From contig NZ_LXFU01000053.1 in NCBI RefSeq assembly GCF_001657485.1, forward strand, positions 165,378-229,377: a stretch of DNA of 64,000 bases, given 5' to 3'. A model generated the notes under the pieces. It searched no databases and had not been told where the DNA came from. It was given only the letters and a program-made list of their open reading frames with translations. Position numbers and translations under genes: made by a program. Source of the DNA: Rhizobium sp. WYCCWR10014. GTDB taxonomy: Bacteria; Pseudomonadota; Alphaproteobacteria; Rhizobiales; Rhizobiaceae. Positions within the stretch are counted from its first letter, which is position 1; the number at the start of each line of letters is the position of its first letter. This document shows positions 34,938 through 43,723 of the stretch, piece by piece.

Positions 34938-35629
34938 AATAGGCGTGTCGAAATGCCGGGGAACCCGGATTGAGAGCAAGCAGCCAGCGCGACGACGTGC
35001 TGGCTGCCGCTTTCGACCAGACGGTGATGCCAGCGCAGGTCACGATCGCCGCCATCCACCATGACGAGGATGCCATCCTTCCAGGAAAAGGCGACGTTGC
35101 GGGGATCCTCGCGCAGCCCGACGCCGAGTGCCTTCAGATGGCTCTCCTTAAGGGTCCAAAGTGCAATGGCCGCGCGCGCGTGTTCGGACGCAGGCAATTC
35201 CGCAAGCCAGCGCCGTTCGCCTGCACTGCAATAGCTATCCACTGCCGCCTCTTCGATCTCGGCGTCGGCGCGTTCGCAGTCTATTCCCAGGTGGTCACAT
35301 CCTGACGCGATCGCGACCGCCACAAGCCCGTCGGCATTGGCGAGGCTGAACTGCAGCCTGTCATCTCCCTCAAGCCTCAGCTTGCCGTGCTTGTCGGGAG
35401 ACAATACGAGCTTGCCCGGCGATGTCCCGGTATGCACGCTCAATAGCCGCCGCAGGAGATACCGGCCGGCAATGAACGAGGTCCGATCTCGCTCGAACCG
35501 GTAGGTCGCAGCCCGCTCCCGTTCATCCGGTGAGAGCGACTGCATCCAGCGGTTCCAGTCTCCTTCGTTCTTGGAATACGGCCAAAGCGCGATTTCAATG
35601 CCGGCAGGTTGATCTTCAGGTTGCTGCAT
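34910..35629 (-). CDS. vbsP: 4'-phosphopantetheinyl transferase, Sfp type, VbsP-like
   Basis: This 239-residue enzyme attaches the phosphopantetheine arm from CoA to the NRPS carrier domain. The two Mg/CoA motifs are intact: LGIDCER near residue 115 and WTLKESHLKALG near residue 163. A preceding FSLANADGL fits the usual SHS segment position, though the His and second Ser differ. It lies convergent to vbsO with a 28-base overlap of the 3' ends. As the only such gene here it should prime VbsS, matching vbsP of the published vicibactin gene set. Confidence 0.87.
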   Translation of the reverse strand: MQQPEDQPAGIEIALWPYSKNEGDWNRWMQSLSPDERERAATYRFERDRTSFIAGRYLLRRLLSVHTGTSPGKLVLSPDKHGKLRLEGDDRLQFSLANADGLVAVAIASGCDHLGIDCERADAEIEEAAVDSYCSAGERRWLAELPASEHARAAIALWTLKESHLKALGVGLREDPRNVAFSWKDGILVMVDGGDRDLRWHHRLVESGSQHVVALAACSQSGFPGISTRLFQDDSMPSE

Positions 35630-35838
35630 TTTCGCTCGCCGTGGCTGCCATCTCCCTGAATTTTCAAGAACTCAGGGTCGTAACGCGTTTAATTGATCGC
35701 GGAAGTATTGGTCAACTCAGAAGATCTTCGGAAATGAGGCGGGAACATTGTTTAGTTAATACTAAATTATGGAATCCGGTGCGAGATCTTACATCAGCCG
35801 GCACGCCGGTCGTCCCAGCTATCTTCGAGGAGACCCGC

Positions 35839-37716
35839 ATGAAGCGTCCGAGTATCAAGCAAGCCCTGATCGTAAAACTGTCGATCATCACTCTGTTCAT
35901 GGTTAGCCTGTCCTATGTCTCGCTGAGCACGATTTCGACACTCCGTGCCAATACCGAGCAGATCGGGACCTTCTGGATGCAGCGGCTTGTGACGGCTCGC
36001 GAGATCAAGGATGACTTCCTGGACCTGAAACTGGTCTATGCCCAGTACCTCCTGGAGGACACGGCGGAGGAGCGGAATGTCGGACAGCAGCAGATCGACG
36101 CTGCTGGCGTTGCGCTGGACACGGTTGTTGGCGAATACGAAAAGGGCATTCGTACGGAGCGTGGACGCGAACTGATCAACCAGATGAAGCCGGAACTCGC
36201 CAAATATCGCACGCTGGCAGAGCAAATGATCGCGCTTGAAAATGCCGGGAAGACGCCTGAAGCAATCCGTCTTTTTAAGGAAAATATGGAGCCACAAGCC
36301 GAGCTGGTGAACAAGGCGGTGGCGGATCTGGTCACCTTCATTCTCAGCCAGGCCGAAGGCTTTGTGGACGCGAGCGATGCTTCCGCGCGATCCGCATTCA
36401 TGCTGACGGCCGCGATCGCAGCGTTGGCCGTGCTTCTTGCGGTAGCCGGCATCTTCTTTGCGATATCGGGCATTGCCAACCCAATCCGAAGCATCGCCTC
36501 CGCCATGAGGCGCTTGTCGGATGGCGATCTTGACAGCGATATTCCCTATGCCGGTCGCGCCGACGAAGTCGGTGAGATGGCCGGCGCGGTTGAAATCTTC
36601 CGTCGGAATGCTCTCAACGTCGTCAGGCTCGAGAAGGAAGCCGCCGAATCCCGCAGCGAGAGCGAGGCAGCGCGCGCCGCAGCCCAGAAGCGCGCCGAAC
36701 GCGAGGCGGAACAATTGCGCTTCGCGACCACGACATTGGGCGAAGGCCTCCGGCGGCTTGCATCGGGTGACATATCCTTCCAGCTTTCGCAGCAATTTGC
36801 GGCCGAATACGAAGCCTTGCGCGAAGACTTCAACGCTTCGCTCCGGCAATTGGGCGCGACGATCGGCGCCGTGCTCCAGACGGTTTACAGCATCGACAAT
36901 GGTACCGGTGAGATTGCATCTGCCGCGCAGGATCTTTCCAAGCGTACCGAACAACAAGCCGCCTCTCTCGAGGAGACGGCCGCAGCCCTCGAAGAGATCA
37001 CGTCGAATGTGACGATGGCGACCAAACGCACCGACGAGGCGCGCAACGTCGCCAAAGAAGCCGATATCAGCGCTCAGCGGTCGGCAGCGGTCGTCTCGGA
37101 GGCGGAAGGGGCCATGCGACGCATCGAGGACAGTTCACAGCAGATTTCGAACATCATCGGTGCAATTGATGAAATCGCCTTTCAGACGAACCTCCTGGCG
37201 CTGAATGCCGGCGTTGAGGCTGCCCGTGCGGGTGAGGCGGGCAAGGGTTTTGCCGTGGTCGCCCAGGAAGTCCGTGAGCTCGCCCAGCGTGCCGCTCAAG
37301 CGGCCAAGGAAATCAAAGGCTTTATTCAAAAGTCATCAGCTGATGTGGAAAATGGCGTGAAACTGGTTCTTGAAACCGGAACCTCGCTCAAGTCGATCGG
37401 TGAGCACGTTGTCCAGATCAACCAACTGATGGATGCTATTGCCACATCGGCGCGCGAGCAGTCGACTGGACTTGCCGAGATCAACACGGCCGTCAATCAA
37501 ATGGACCAGGCGACCCAGCAAAATGCGGCGATGGTCGAGCAATCGACGGCTGCCGTTGCCTCATTGTCCTCCGAGGCAGGCCGCCTGCGGGATCTGGTCA
37601 ACCAGTTTCAATTGGACGGCGACAAAAGCGCGGCGGACGGGCAGCGCAGCGGACGGGCCTTCGAAGGCAACAGGCCAATCCACTTGGTCGCTTCGCGGCG
37701 CGTGACGCAAAGATGA
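35839..37716 (+). CDS. Methyl-accepting chemotaxis protein
   Basis: This 625-residue transmembrane chemoreceptor has one membrane helix at about residues 10-32, a periplasmic helical-bundle sensor (about 33-190), a second membrane helix (about 193-215), and a HAMP linker (ISGIANPIRSIASAMRRLSD) followed by a second HAMP-like stretch. The cytoplasmic signalling domain has the hairpin tip IGAIDEIAFQTNLLALNAGV near residue 445. No CheR/CheB-docking pentapeptide is seen at the C-terminus. GAGGAG seven bases before the ATG at 35839 supports this start over the longer frame. It is monocistronic between vbsP and the convergent NTF2-like gene. The ligand is unknown. Confidence 0.92.
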   Translation: MKRPSIKQALIVKLSIITLFMVSLSYVSLSTISTLRANTEQIGTFWMQRLVTAREIKDDFLDLKLVYAQYLLEDTAEERNVGQQQIDAAGVALDTVVGEYEKGIRTERGRELINQMKPELAKYRTLAEQMIALENAGKTPEAIRLFKENMEPQAELVNKAVADLVTFILSQAEGFVDASDASARSAFMLTAAIAALAVLLAVAGIFFAISGIANPIRSIASAMRRLSDGDLDSDIPYAGRADEVGEMAGAVEIFRRNALNVVRLEKEAAESRSESEAARAAAQKRAEREAEQLRFATTTLGEGLRRLASGDISFQLSQQFAAEYEALREDFNASLRQLGATIGAVLQTVYSIDNGTGEIASAAQDLSKRTEQQAASLEETAAALEEITSNVTMATKRTDEARNVAKEADISAQRSAAVVSEAEGAMRRIEDSSQQISNIIGAIDEIAFQTNLLALNAGVEAARAGEAGKGFAVVAQEVRELAQRAAQAAKEIKGFIQKSSADVENGVKLVLETGTSLKSIGEHVVQINQLMDAIATSAREQSTGLAEINTAVNQMDQATQQNAAMVEQSTAAVASLSSEAGRLRDLVNQFQLDGDKSAADGQRSGRAFEGNRPIHLVASRRVTQR

Positions 37717-37804
37717 AGCGCGGCCGACTTCGGATCAGATATACGAGATGACTTGAACTGCCATCCCGACGATTGCTGACCGTATATATCCAAGTTGGCT
37801 CCGG

Positions 37805-38353
37805 CTATTCGGCCGGCGTCACGCGGGTCCAGAACGCGTTGAACACGACCGAATCGAAGAAGGCCGAGGCGCGGACGATACGGCCGTCGCGCATGTCGAG
37901 AAACCAGGCATAGGTATTGGCGTAAGGCTCCCCGTCGCGGGCGATGCCGCGAGCGTCGAAAAAGACGATCACGGTGTCGCCGTCGGCATAGACGTTGCGG
38001 ATCGCGGGCTTCAGCGGCGCCTTCATGCGGGCATTGAACGGGCGGATCACCTCGCGCAAGAACGCCTCGCGACTGGGATAGGTCTTCGATGCCAGCGAAT
38101 AGCCCTCGATCGTCCAGCGGGCGTCGTCGGCGAGGAGGTCATAAGGGCTGCCTGTGCCGGCCGCCCACGCTTCAAAGCCAGCCTCGACGGTCGTCTTGTT
38201 GCGGCGCTCGGTTTCGGTCAGCGTCTGCGGCGCGGCGCGCGCTTCCAGCCCAACTAGAGCCAGAATGGCGGCGGCGATGCCGAAGGCAGCGTTGAAAATG
38301 CGGCGGACAAGGGATTCCGGGCTGCGGACAGTCGTGGTTGCAGTAGTGGGCAT
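37805..38353 (-). CDS. Exported NTF2/SnoaL-like protein
   Basis: This 182-residue protein has an N-terminal signal peptide (hydrophobic stretch from about 22 to 40, cleavage after ARA) followed by a SnoaL/NTF2-like alpha+beta domain. Features include EAGFEAWAAGTGSPYDLLAD, WTIEG and a C-terminal WFLDMRDGRIVRASAFFD, the usual last strands of this fold. GGAGGAAACC precedes the ATG at 38353. Such proteins bind small hydrophobic ligands or act as epimerases or hydrolases. The function is unknown. It lies after the SDR gene in the same direction (81-base gap), so it may be co-expressed. Confidence 0.78.
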   Translation of the reverse strand: MPTTATTTVRSPESLVRRIFNAAFGIAAAILALVGLEARAAPQTLTETERRNKTTVEAGFEAWAAGTGSPYDLLADDARWTIEGYSLASKTYPSREAFLREVIRPFNARMKAPLKPAIRNVYADGDTVIVFFDARGIARDGEPYANTYAWFLDMRDGRIVRASAFFDSVVFNAFWTRVTPAE

Positions 38354-38434
38354 GGTTTCCTCCAAGGATCGGGTTGGTGGCGCGACACCCGCTGCCCGGG
38401 TGCCGCTTGCAGCGCTCGCCGCCAAAAACGTTGA

Positions 38435-39238
38435 TCAGATCTGGTTTTCCCACGCTCTCAGCTGATGTTCCTTCAGCATGTCCTCGATGATCTTCGGAAC
38501 CACGTTGCGGAACCTGCCGGTGTCGGCCGGGACGACGTCGATCATGCGATCGATCATTTCCTTCGGGTCCATCTTACCTTCGGGGGTGGCGAAGAAATCG
38601 TCGAAGCCCTTGCGTAGATCTGCGCGCTTGGTGAAGTTCTTGCTGTCATCCAGCCAGCGGAACGGATTGTCGGCCATCGTCTCGTTGTAGCCGGTGTAGT
38701 AGGCGCCCGGATTGATCGTCTGGATCTTGATGCCGTACGAGGCGAGCTCCTGCTGCAGCGCTTCGGCGATCGATTCCAAAGCGTGCTTCGTGGAGACATA
38801 GGTGCCCCAGTTGGCCGGAGTGAAGAGGCCGCCCATCGAGGACGTGAAGACCACCTTGCCCCTCTTGCGTTCGCGCACCCATTTCTGCACGACGCCCTGG
38901 GTCAACACCAGCGGCAGGAAGACGTTGACTTCGTAGTTCTTGCGAACGAGCTCGATCGGGATTTCCCAGACCGGGCCGGCTTCGCCCATGCCGGCATTGT
39001 TCCAGAGGACGTCAAAGTCCCAGCCCTGCGCCTGCTTGATATCGTAGGGGTCGGTGAGGTCGAGACGCTCGACGCGGAAATTCTTGAGTTCGAGGGCGGC
39101 GACTTCCTCACGCAGCGGCGTGACCTGCGACGAAACCTGCGTGGTCGCGATGATGCTGTGGCCGTTCCTGGCCATGCCGATGGCGGCAGCCTTGCCGAAG
39201 CCGGAGCCTGCACCGGTGATCAAAATGGTCTTGGTCAT
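38435..39238 (-). CDS. Short-chain dehydrogenase/reductase
   Basis: This 267-residue NAD(P)-dependent SDR has the cofactor motif TGAGSGFGK at residues 8-16, the NNAG motif (WNNAGMGEAG) near residue 85, the catalytic Ser in TSSMGG near residue 134, and the YxxxK motif YVSTKHALE near residue 147. Length is normal for a classical SDR. It is in a minus-strand series with the HbpS-like gene upstream (55-base gap) and the NTF2-like gene downstream. The AraC-type gene further upstream may have been their regulator. The substrate is unknown. Confidence 0.87.
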   Translation of the reverse strand: MTKTILITGAGSGFGKAAAIGMARNGHSIIATTQVSSQVTPLREEVAALELKNFRVERLDLTDPYDIKQAQGWDFDVLWNNAGMGEAGPVWEIPIELVRKNYEVNVFLPLVLTQGVVQKWVRERKRGKVVFTSSMGGLFTPANWGTYVSTKHALESIAEALQQELASYGIKIQTINPGAYYTGYNETMADNPFRWLDDSKNFTKRADLRKGFDDFFATPEGKMDPKEMIDRMIDVVPADTGRFRNVVPKIIEDMLKEHQLRAWENQI

Positions 39239-39293
39239 GCGACATTCCTTTCGAGACTTGGGGTTTGTTCAAAATCAGGGGCTGGCACAAGCA

Positions 39294-39692
39294 TCACGCC
39301 GCGGCTGCAGCCGCTGCCTGCGCGATTTCCAGATCCTGCGGCACCGCTCCACCGGAAACGCCAACGGCGCCGATCACCGTGCCGTCGGGGGCAAAAAGCG
39401 AGATGCCACCGGGAAAGGGAGCCAGGCCGCCGTTGGATAATTCGAGGGCATGGGCGGGAGCGCCGGGCTTGCAATAGTCCCAGACGGCTTCACTTGTGGT
39501 TTGAAACAATACGGCCGTCCGGGCTTTGCCCATGGCAAGGTCGATCGAACCGAGCACTGCGCCGTCCATTCGGCTGAATGCCTTGAGATGGGCTCCGGCA
39601 TCCAGGACCGTGATATTGACCGGCACGCCGATTTCTTGAGCCCGCGCCTCGCCTGCAGCGATGATCCTGCGAGCTTGGTCGATGGTAATCAT
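39294..39692 (-). CDS. HbpS/GlcG-family heme-degrading domain protein
   Basis: This 132-residue protein of the GlcG/HbpS (DUF336) family has the pattern ITVLDAGAHLKAFSRMDGA, then SIDLAMGKARTAVLF and the C-terminal glycine-rich IGAVGVSGGAVPQDLEIA. Length is typical. Members include a heme- and iron-binding extracellular protein of Streptomyces and GlcG of glycolate loci, but most are uncharacterised. No signal peptide is seen. It precedes the SDR gene with a 55-base gap. Confidence 0.8.
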   Translation of the reverse strand: MITIDQARRIIAAGEARAQEIGVPVNITVLDAGAHLKAFSRMDGAVLGSIDLAMGKARTAVLFQTTSEAVWDYCKPGAPAHALELSNGGLAPFPGGISLFAPDGTVIGAVGVSGGAVPQDLEIAQAAAAAAA

Positions 39693-39862
39693 CTGCCTGC
39701 CTCCTCTTTTCGTTCGGGGACGAGTGCTCCCCGTTCGATGAGACAGGTGTAGGCCGAAAAGGGTTTTGCAGTATTTGCAGCTCTTGCTCCGCTATGCACA
39801 AATCTTGCGCTCCGGCGTGCGTGCGCGCACGAGCGGCGAGCATCTCCGGCAGGCGGATACCG

Positions 39863-40749
39863 CTAATCGGTGACAAGCGCCCGGTACTGGCCGGGCGTCA
39901 AGCCGGTCATCTTGCGGAAGACGCGCGTGAAATTCGCCTGCGAGCCGAAGCCGGTATCGAGCGCGATCTCCACGAGGGAGGATCGCGCAAGCCGCAGCTT
40001 TTCCTTGGCCGCCTCGATCCGTCGCTCGGTGACGTAGCGATGCGGGGTCAGGCCGGTGGCCTTGCGAAATATACGGGCAAAATGAAAGGGGCTAAGGCAG
40101 GCCTCGGCAGCAAGGTCATCCAGCGAGATCTCTGCGGCGATGCGGGCTTCGATGAAATCGAAGACGCGTTGCAGCCTTTTTGGATCGATGGTCGGCACCC
40201 GCACGGCAGGATGCCACCGACCAGACGAATAGGTGTCGAGCAGGTGCGCCACCAGCGCCATCTGAATGCCGTCGAGGAAGAGGCGATCGGTCGGCTCCAG
40301 GCTTCGATTCAACAAACCGCGAAAGAGCTGGCCGATCTGCAACACCATGGGATCGGGGACGCCGCCCGCATAGGCGAGCTGCACCCGGGCCGGGTCGATG
40401 TCAAAGTTCGAAAGCGCGCTCTCACCGACGAGCGACGGCGGCAGGAAGATGTGCAGGGACTCGGGCATGGTGCCGATGATTTCTACATCGCTCTCATGGA
40501 CACCCGCCGGACATATCCAAGCGACACCGGGGCGAGCGATAGCCTCCTGCCGGTGACCGTCACCGGTCCACCTGACTTCGATTGGCCCGATAACAGGACG
40601 GCTATCTCGGTGCATTCAAGCGTAAGGTCGACCTGCCAGCCCGGATCGAAACGCCGGAGCTCGACCTGCAGCGATGAGCACTCAACCAGCCCGCCCACTC
40701 GCTCGCTGGTCCGATACTTTCTGTCCCCTTGCGATTCCACGAAAGTCAT
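39863..40749 (-). pseudogene. AraC-family transcriptional regulator, apparently frameshifted
   Basis: The C-terminal 100 residues form a complete AraC double helix-turn-helix (LDDLAAEACLSPFHFARIFR and LVEIALDTGFGSQANFTRVF, ending PGQYRALV). The N-terminal sensor domain is split. From the ATG at 40749, 58 residues read in one frame up to AVLLSGQSK (near 40575), and the sequence then continues sensibly as VRWTGDGHRQEAIARPG in another frame. Insertion of a single base there would give a 295-residue protein of normal AraC length. A shorter protein from an internal ATG at 40615 would begin in the wrong frame and lack part of the cupin-like domain. This is either a true mutation or a sequencing error. 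Confidence 0.65.
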
Positions 40750-41019
40750 GTCGCATCCACGCCGTGAAGATGGATCTAAACTCGCTCGAATTGTTCAGTC
40801 TCGGCGGGCCGATTGCCCACGCTGCCGTCAATCTGCAATCGTCTTTGATTTATTGAGTGAATATTTTGGCGCACTGCACTGCTGTCGGGAGCCCGCCTAT
40901 TACGATCAGGATTTTCGCTAAAATTCAGGCGAGTGCAAGTCCCCATAACACGAAGTGATGCATGTCGGCGATTCAGCTCTCATGGTCAATGAGCCTACCA
41001 AGTTGGCAAATACGCCTGG

Positions 41020-41943
41020 CTAGACTTCCACCTTCATCGACCTGATCAGCGCTTCTCGCGAAGCAAGACCTGTCATTGCGCGATCACCCATCTCGTGCGC
41101 GACGAGATTGAGCAAACCTTCACAGAACACGATGTAGGCCCCCATGCTATTGCTGAAAAAGCTGCTCGTGTGGGGAACGAAAAATGCGTGTTGCGACGGC
41201 CCAACGAGGGGGGAGGCGCGCGTGTCCGTCACCGCTATGACGGCGAGGCCGAGTTTGGCTGCGACTTCTGCCACGTTCGCGACACTGCGTGTGTATGGCG
41301 CGCAACTCGCCACCACCACGACGTCACCCTTTTCGAGTTGTGCCAAGGCTTCGGCAACACCAAGGCGAGGCGCATCCAGAAGCGAGACGTCGCTCCGCAG
41401 CATCCCCAGACCATAGGTCAGAAAGCTTGCAAACGCGTGGAATTGACGGACACCGTGGACCCTCACGCGGCGGGCGTTTGAAAGCAGGCCGGCGGCTTCA
41501 AGCAGCGACTTGGGGTCAAGCTGCGTCAGGAATCCGTCGATGTTGTTCTTGGTCTCGAGACCGAGCCTGTCGAAGATATGCAGCTCCTCCTCGCTGTCTT
41601 CCTTCGTGGAAAGAAGACGCCCCGCCTGCCGGCTATAGAAGTACCGATCGTCAGCGGAAAACGCCTGGCGGAAAACACTTTGAAAATCGCTGAACCCGGC
41701 AAAGCCGAGCTTCTGCGAAAGCCGCGTCAGGGTCGAAGGGTTCACCCCGAGGGTGTCGGCCAGTTCGGAAATGGTTCGAACCGCGGTCTGTTCCGGCGTG
41801 TCCACCAGCTTCGCCAACACGTCGAGAGCCTTGTTGCCGAGAGAGATGTTGGCGCTCTCACGGTTGATGCTCACCGTGAGGTTTCGGAGTTCCTCGATTG
41901 TCGCCGGTTTTGCAAATCCAGTCGCTCCATCCGTCAAAACCAT
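41020..41943 (-). CDS. RpiR/MurR-family transcriptional regulator (HTH-SIS)
   Basis: This 307-residue regulator has an N-terminal RpiR-type helix-turn-helix over about residues 30-105 (ISELADTLGVNPSTLTRLSQ, KLGFAGFSDFQSVF) and a C-terminal SIS sugar-phosphate-like domain (residues ~140-290) with VRVHGVRQFHAFASFL, DVVVVASCAPYTRSV and AVTDTRASPL. It lies 15 bases after the C45-hydrolase gene at the end of the amino-acid transporter operon. SIS-domain regulators often sense phosphosugars, but RpiR members in rhizobia also control amino-acid and opine catabolism. It is one of two RpiR genes in this module. Confidence 0.86.
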   Translation of the reverse strand: MVLTDGATGFAKPATIEELRNLTVSINRESANISLGNKALDVLAKLVDTPEQTAVRTISELADTLGVNPSTLTRLSQKLGFAGFSDFQSVFRQAFSADDRYFYSRQAGRLLSTKEDSEEELHIFDRLGLETKNNIDGFLTQLDPKSLLEAAGLLSNARRVRVHGVRQFHAFASFLTYGLGMLRSDVSLLDAPRLGVAEALAQLEKGDVVVVASCAPYTRSVANVAEVAAKLGLAVIAVTDTRASPLVGPSQHAFFVPHTSSFFSNSMGAYIVFCEGLLNLVAHEMGDRAMTGLASREALIRSMKVEV

Positions 41944-41958
41944 GCGTCTGCCTCGATG

Positions 41959-43005
41959 TCACATTGTCGCGATCTTCAGGCCGGTATTTTCGAAACGTGC
42001 CACCGATCCCGCGCTATCATAAACAGCCCAGTCGACGCTGTCCTTGCCGATTTTGAATACGGCGGTCGCAAGGGTGTTCTCGTTATCAGGATCGTCCGGC
42101 TGGGCTCGGTAGATCGGAAGAATGCGCTGTTCTTGATCCCATAGGACAGACAATGGTGCCGGCGGTTCGTCGCTTGCATCGAGAATATCCTGACCACGTT
42201 CCTGCCGTGAGCCGGACGACCCCGTTATGATTTGCGGCTCGGATGCCATCTCCACATGGACAAAATGATTTGCATGGACGGCTGGGCTGGCGATTTCCGC
42301 GATCGAGCACTTCGCATGCGTGAACTCGACGCTGGCCAAACGGGACTGCCCTGCCTGCGCCAGCGTGAAGTGGAACGCGCCGGAGCGCGGTGCCCCGGAC
42401 AGTAAAGTCAGTGCGGCGTCGATCGTCGCGCAGTCGAGAACGGCGCGGCTCAGCACCATCCGCGGCAATCCATCTCCGGCAAGCGTAGAGCGGATGTTGT
42501 TCACGGTAAGCACGAGACCGCTGCCATTGATCGCAAATGTGTGCCCGGGTATCGATCCCGGATAGAGGAATGCCGTGAATGGCTGACCTTGGTCCGGGGT
42601 GATGGTCGCCAGCGCGCATCGCGACCGCAGCCCCGGATCGCCGTCCTCGTTATGGGCGATGACCGGGAATGAACCGGGTATCTGGACCGTGGTGCAGCCA
42701 TCCGGCGCCATCGCCCAGACGTCGCCCCGGCAGTTCCATGCAAAGACTTCGTCGAAGGGCAGCTCCAGTCCGTCTGCCAAGCCTGAGAGTTCCTGCAGAT
42801 ACTGCGGATAACGCTCCTCGACCAATGACCTCGCCGCACCTATGCGGTCGTCGTGCCTGAGCGCCATGACCGTCGCCCAGGCATATGTCTTGACGAGGTG
42901 TCCGTGAACGAGGGACGCGCCATGACGACCGAGACCCTGTCCGATATCGTAGTGGCTTCCCGAAAGGCTCAGGCTGGCAAGGCGATAGTCTGTGTCAATG
43001 GACAT
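41959..43005 (-). CDS. C45-family autoproteolytic acyltransferase/hydrolase (penicillin acyltransferase-like)
   Basis: This 348-residue N-terminal-nucleophile hydrolase belongs to the acyl-CoA:6-aminopenicillanate acyltransferase group. The family cleavage site is present as APDGCTTVQI. Self-cleavage before Cys104 would give a ~11 kDa and a ~26 kDa chain and make Cys104 the N-terminal nucleophile. IAHNEDGDPG after the cleavage site, NGSGLVLTVNN and the later HANHFVHVEM are also family segments. The ATG at 43005 overlaps the ABC ATPase stop by 11 bases, so it belongs to the transporter operon. A role in hydrolysing the amide bond of an imported N-acylated amino compound is inferred from context. 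Confidence 0.8.
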   Translation of the reverse strand: MSIDTDYRLASLSLSGSHYDIGQGLGRHGASLVHGHLVKTYAWATVMALRHDDRIGAARSLVEERYPQYLQELSGLADGLELPFDEVFAWNCRGDVWAMAPDGCTTVQIPGSFPVIAHNEDGDPGLRSRCALATITPDQGQPFTAFLYPGSIPGHTFAINGSGLVLTVNNIRSTLAGDGLPRMVLSRAVLDCATIDAALTLLSGAPRSGAFHFTLAQAGQSRLASVEFTHAKCSIAEIASPAVHANHFVHVEMASEPQIITGSSGSRQERGQDILDASDEPPAPLSVLWDQEQRILPIYRAQPDDPDNENTLATAVFKIGKDSVDWAVYDSAGSVARFENTGLKIATM

Positions 43006-43723
43006 GCTGCAGGAACTCGCGGAGGCGTGGATTTTCGGGGCTGTCGAGCAGAACGGCCGGATCGCCGTCAACGGCGATGTTGCCGTTCTCCATGAAGATA
43101 AGCCGGGTTCCGACCTTGCGGGCGAAACCGATTTCATGCGTCACCACGATCATCGTCATGCCCTCTTCGGCCAACGACTGCATGACGCGCAACACCTCGT
43201 GACGCAGTTCCGGATCAAGCGCTGAAGTCGGTTCGTCGAACAACATCAGCTTCGGTTTGACCGCCAGGGCGCGAGCGATGGCGACACGTTGCTGCTGGCC
43301 TCCGGACAACTCCGACGGGTAATGATGGCCGCGGTCCGCAAGCCCGACCTTCGCAAGTAGCGCCGTTGCCTGTTCGGTTGCGTCCGCCTTGCTCAGATTG
43401 CGGACCCTGCGGGGTCCAAACGCAACATTCTCGAGCGCTGTCATCTGCGGGAACAGATTGAACTGCTGAAACACCATCCCAGCTTCCTGCCGGATCAGCC
43501 GGACCTTGGAACGGCTTTCGCGTACGCTGATTCCATCAACGATCAGATCGCCGCCGTTGATCTCGTCAAGCGCGTTGATGCAACGCAGCAGGGTGGACTT
43601 TCCGGATCCGGACGGGCCGATCAACACGACGACCTCACCTTCGTCAATCTTGAGGTCGACGTCCTTCAAGACCGAAATCGGCCCAAAGTTCTTGGTGACA
43701 TTTTTGAATTCGACGAGGCTCAC
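42995..43723 (-). CDS. Polar amino-acid ABC transporter ATPase (GlnQ/HisP type)
   Basis: This 242-residue ATPase has Walker A GPSGSGKSTLLRCIN near residue 34, signature LSGGQQQRVAIARAL near residue 138, Walker B LMLFDEPTSALDPEL, and the H-loop VTHEIGFARKV. The FQQFNLFPQMTALENV segment is characteristic of the polar amino-acid family. Translation starts at GTG (43723), which overlaps the permease stop as GTGA. It energises the permease encoded just upstream. Confidence 0.92.
   Translation of the reverse strand: MSLVEFKNVTKNFGPISVLKDVDLKIDEGEVVVLIGPSGSGKSTLLRCINALDEINGGDLIVDGISVRESRSKVRLIRQEAGMVFQQFNLFPQMTALENVAFGPRRVRNLSKADATEQATALLAKVGLADRGHHYPSELSGGQQQRVAIARALAVKPKLMLFDEPTSALDPELRHEVLRVMQSLAEEGMTMIVVTHEIGFARKVGTRLIFMENGNIAVDGDPAVLLDSPENPRLREFLQHVH

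Noticed and set aside
40750..41019. Possible small gene between the AraC and RpiR genes
   Set aside because: Short frames here lack ribosome sites and gene-like codon use. Nothing is supported.
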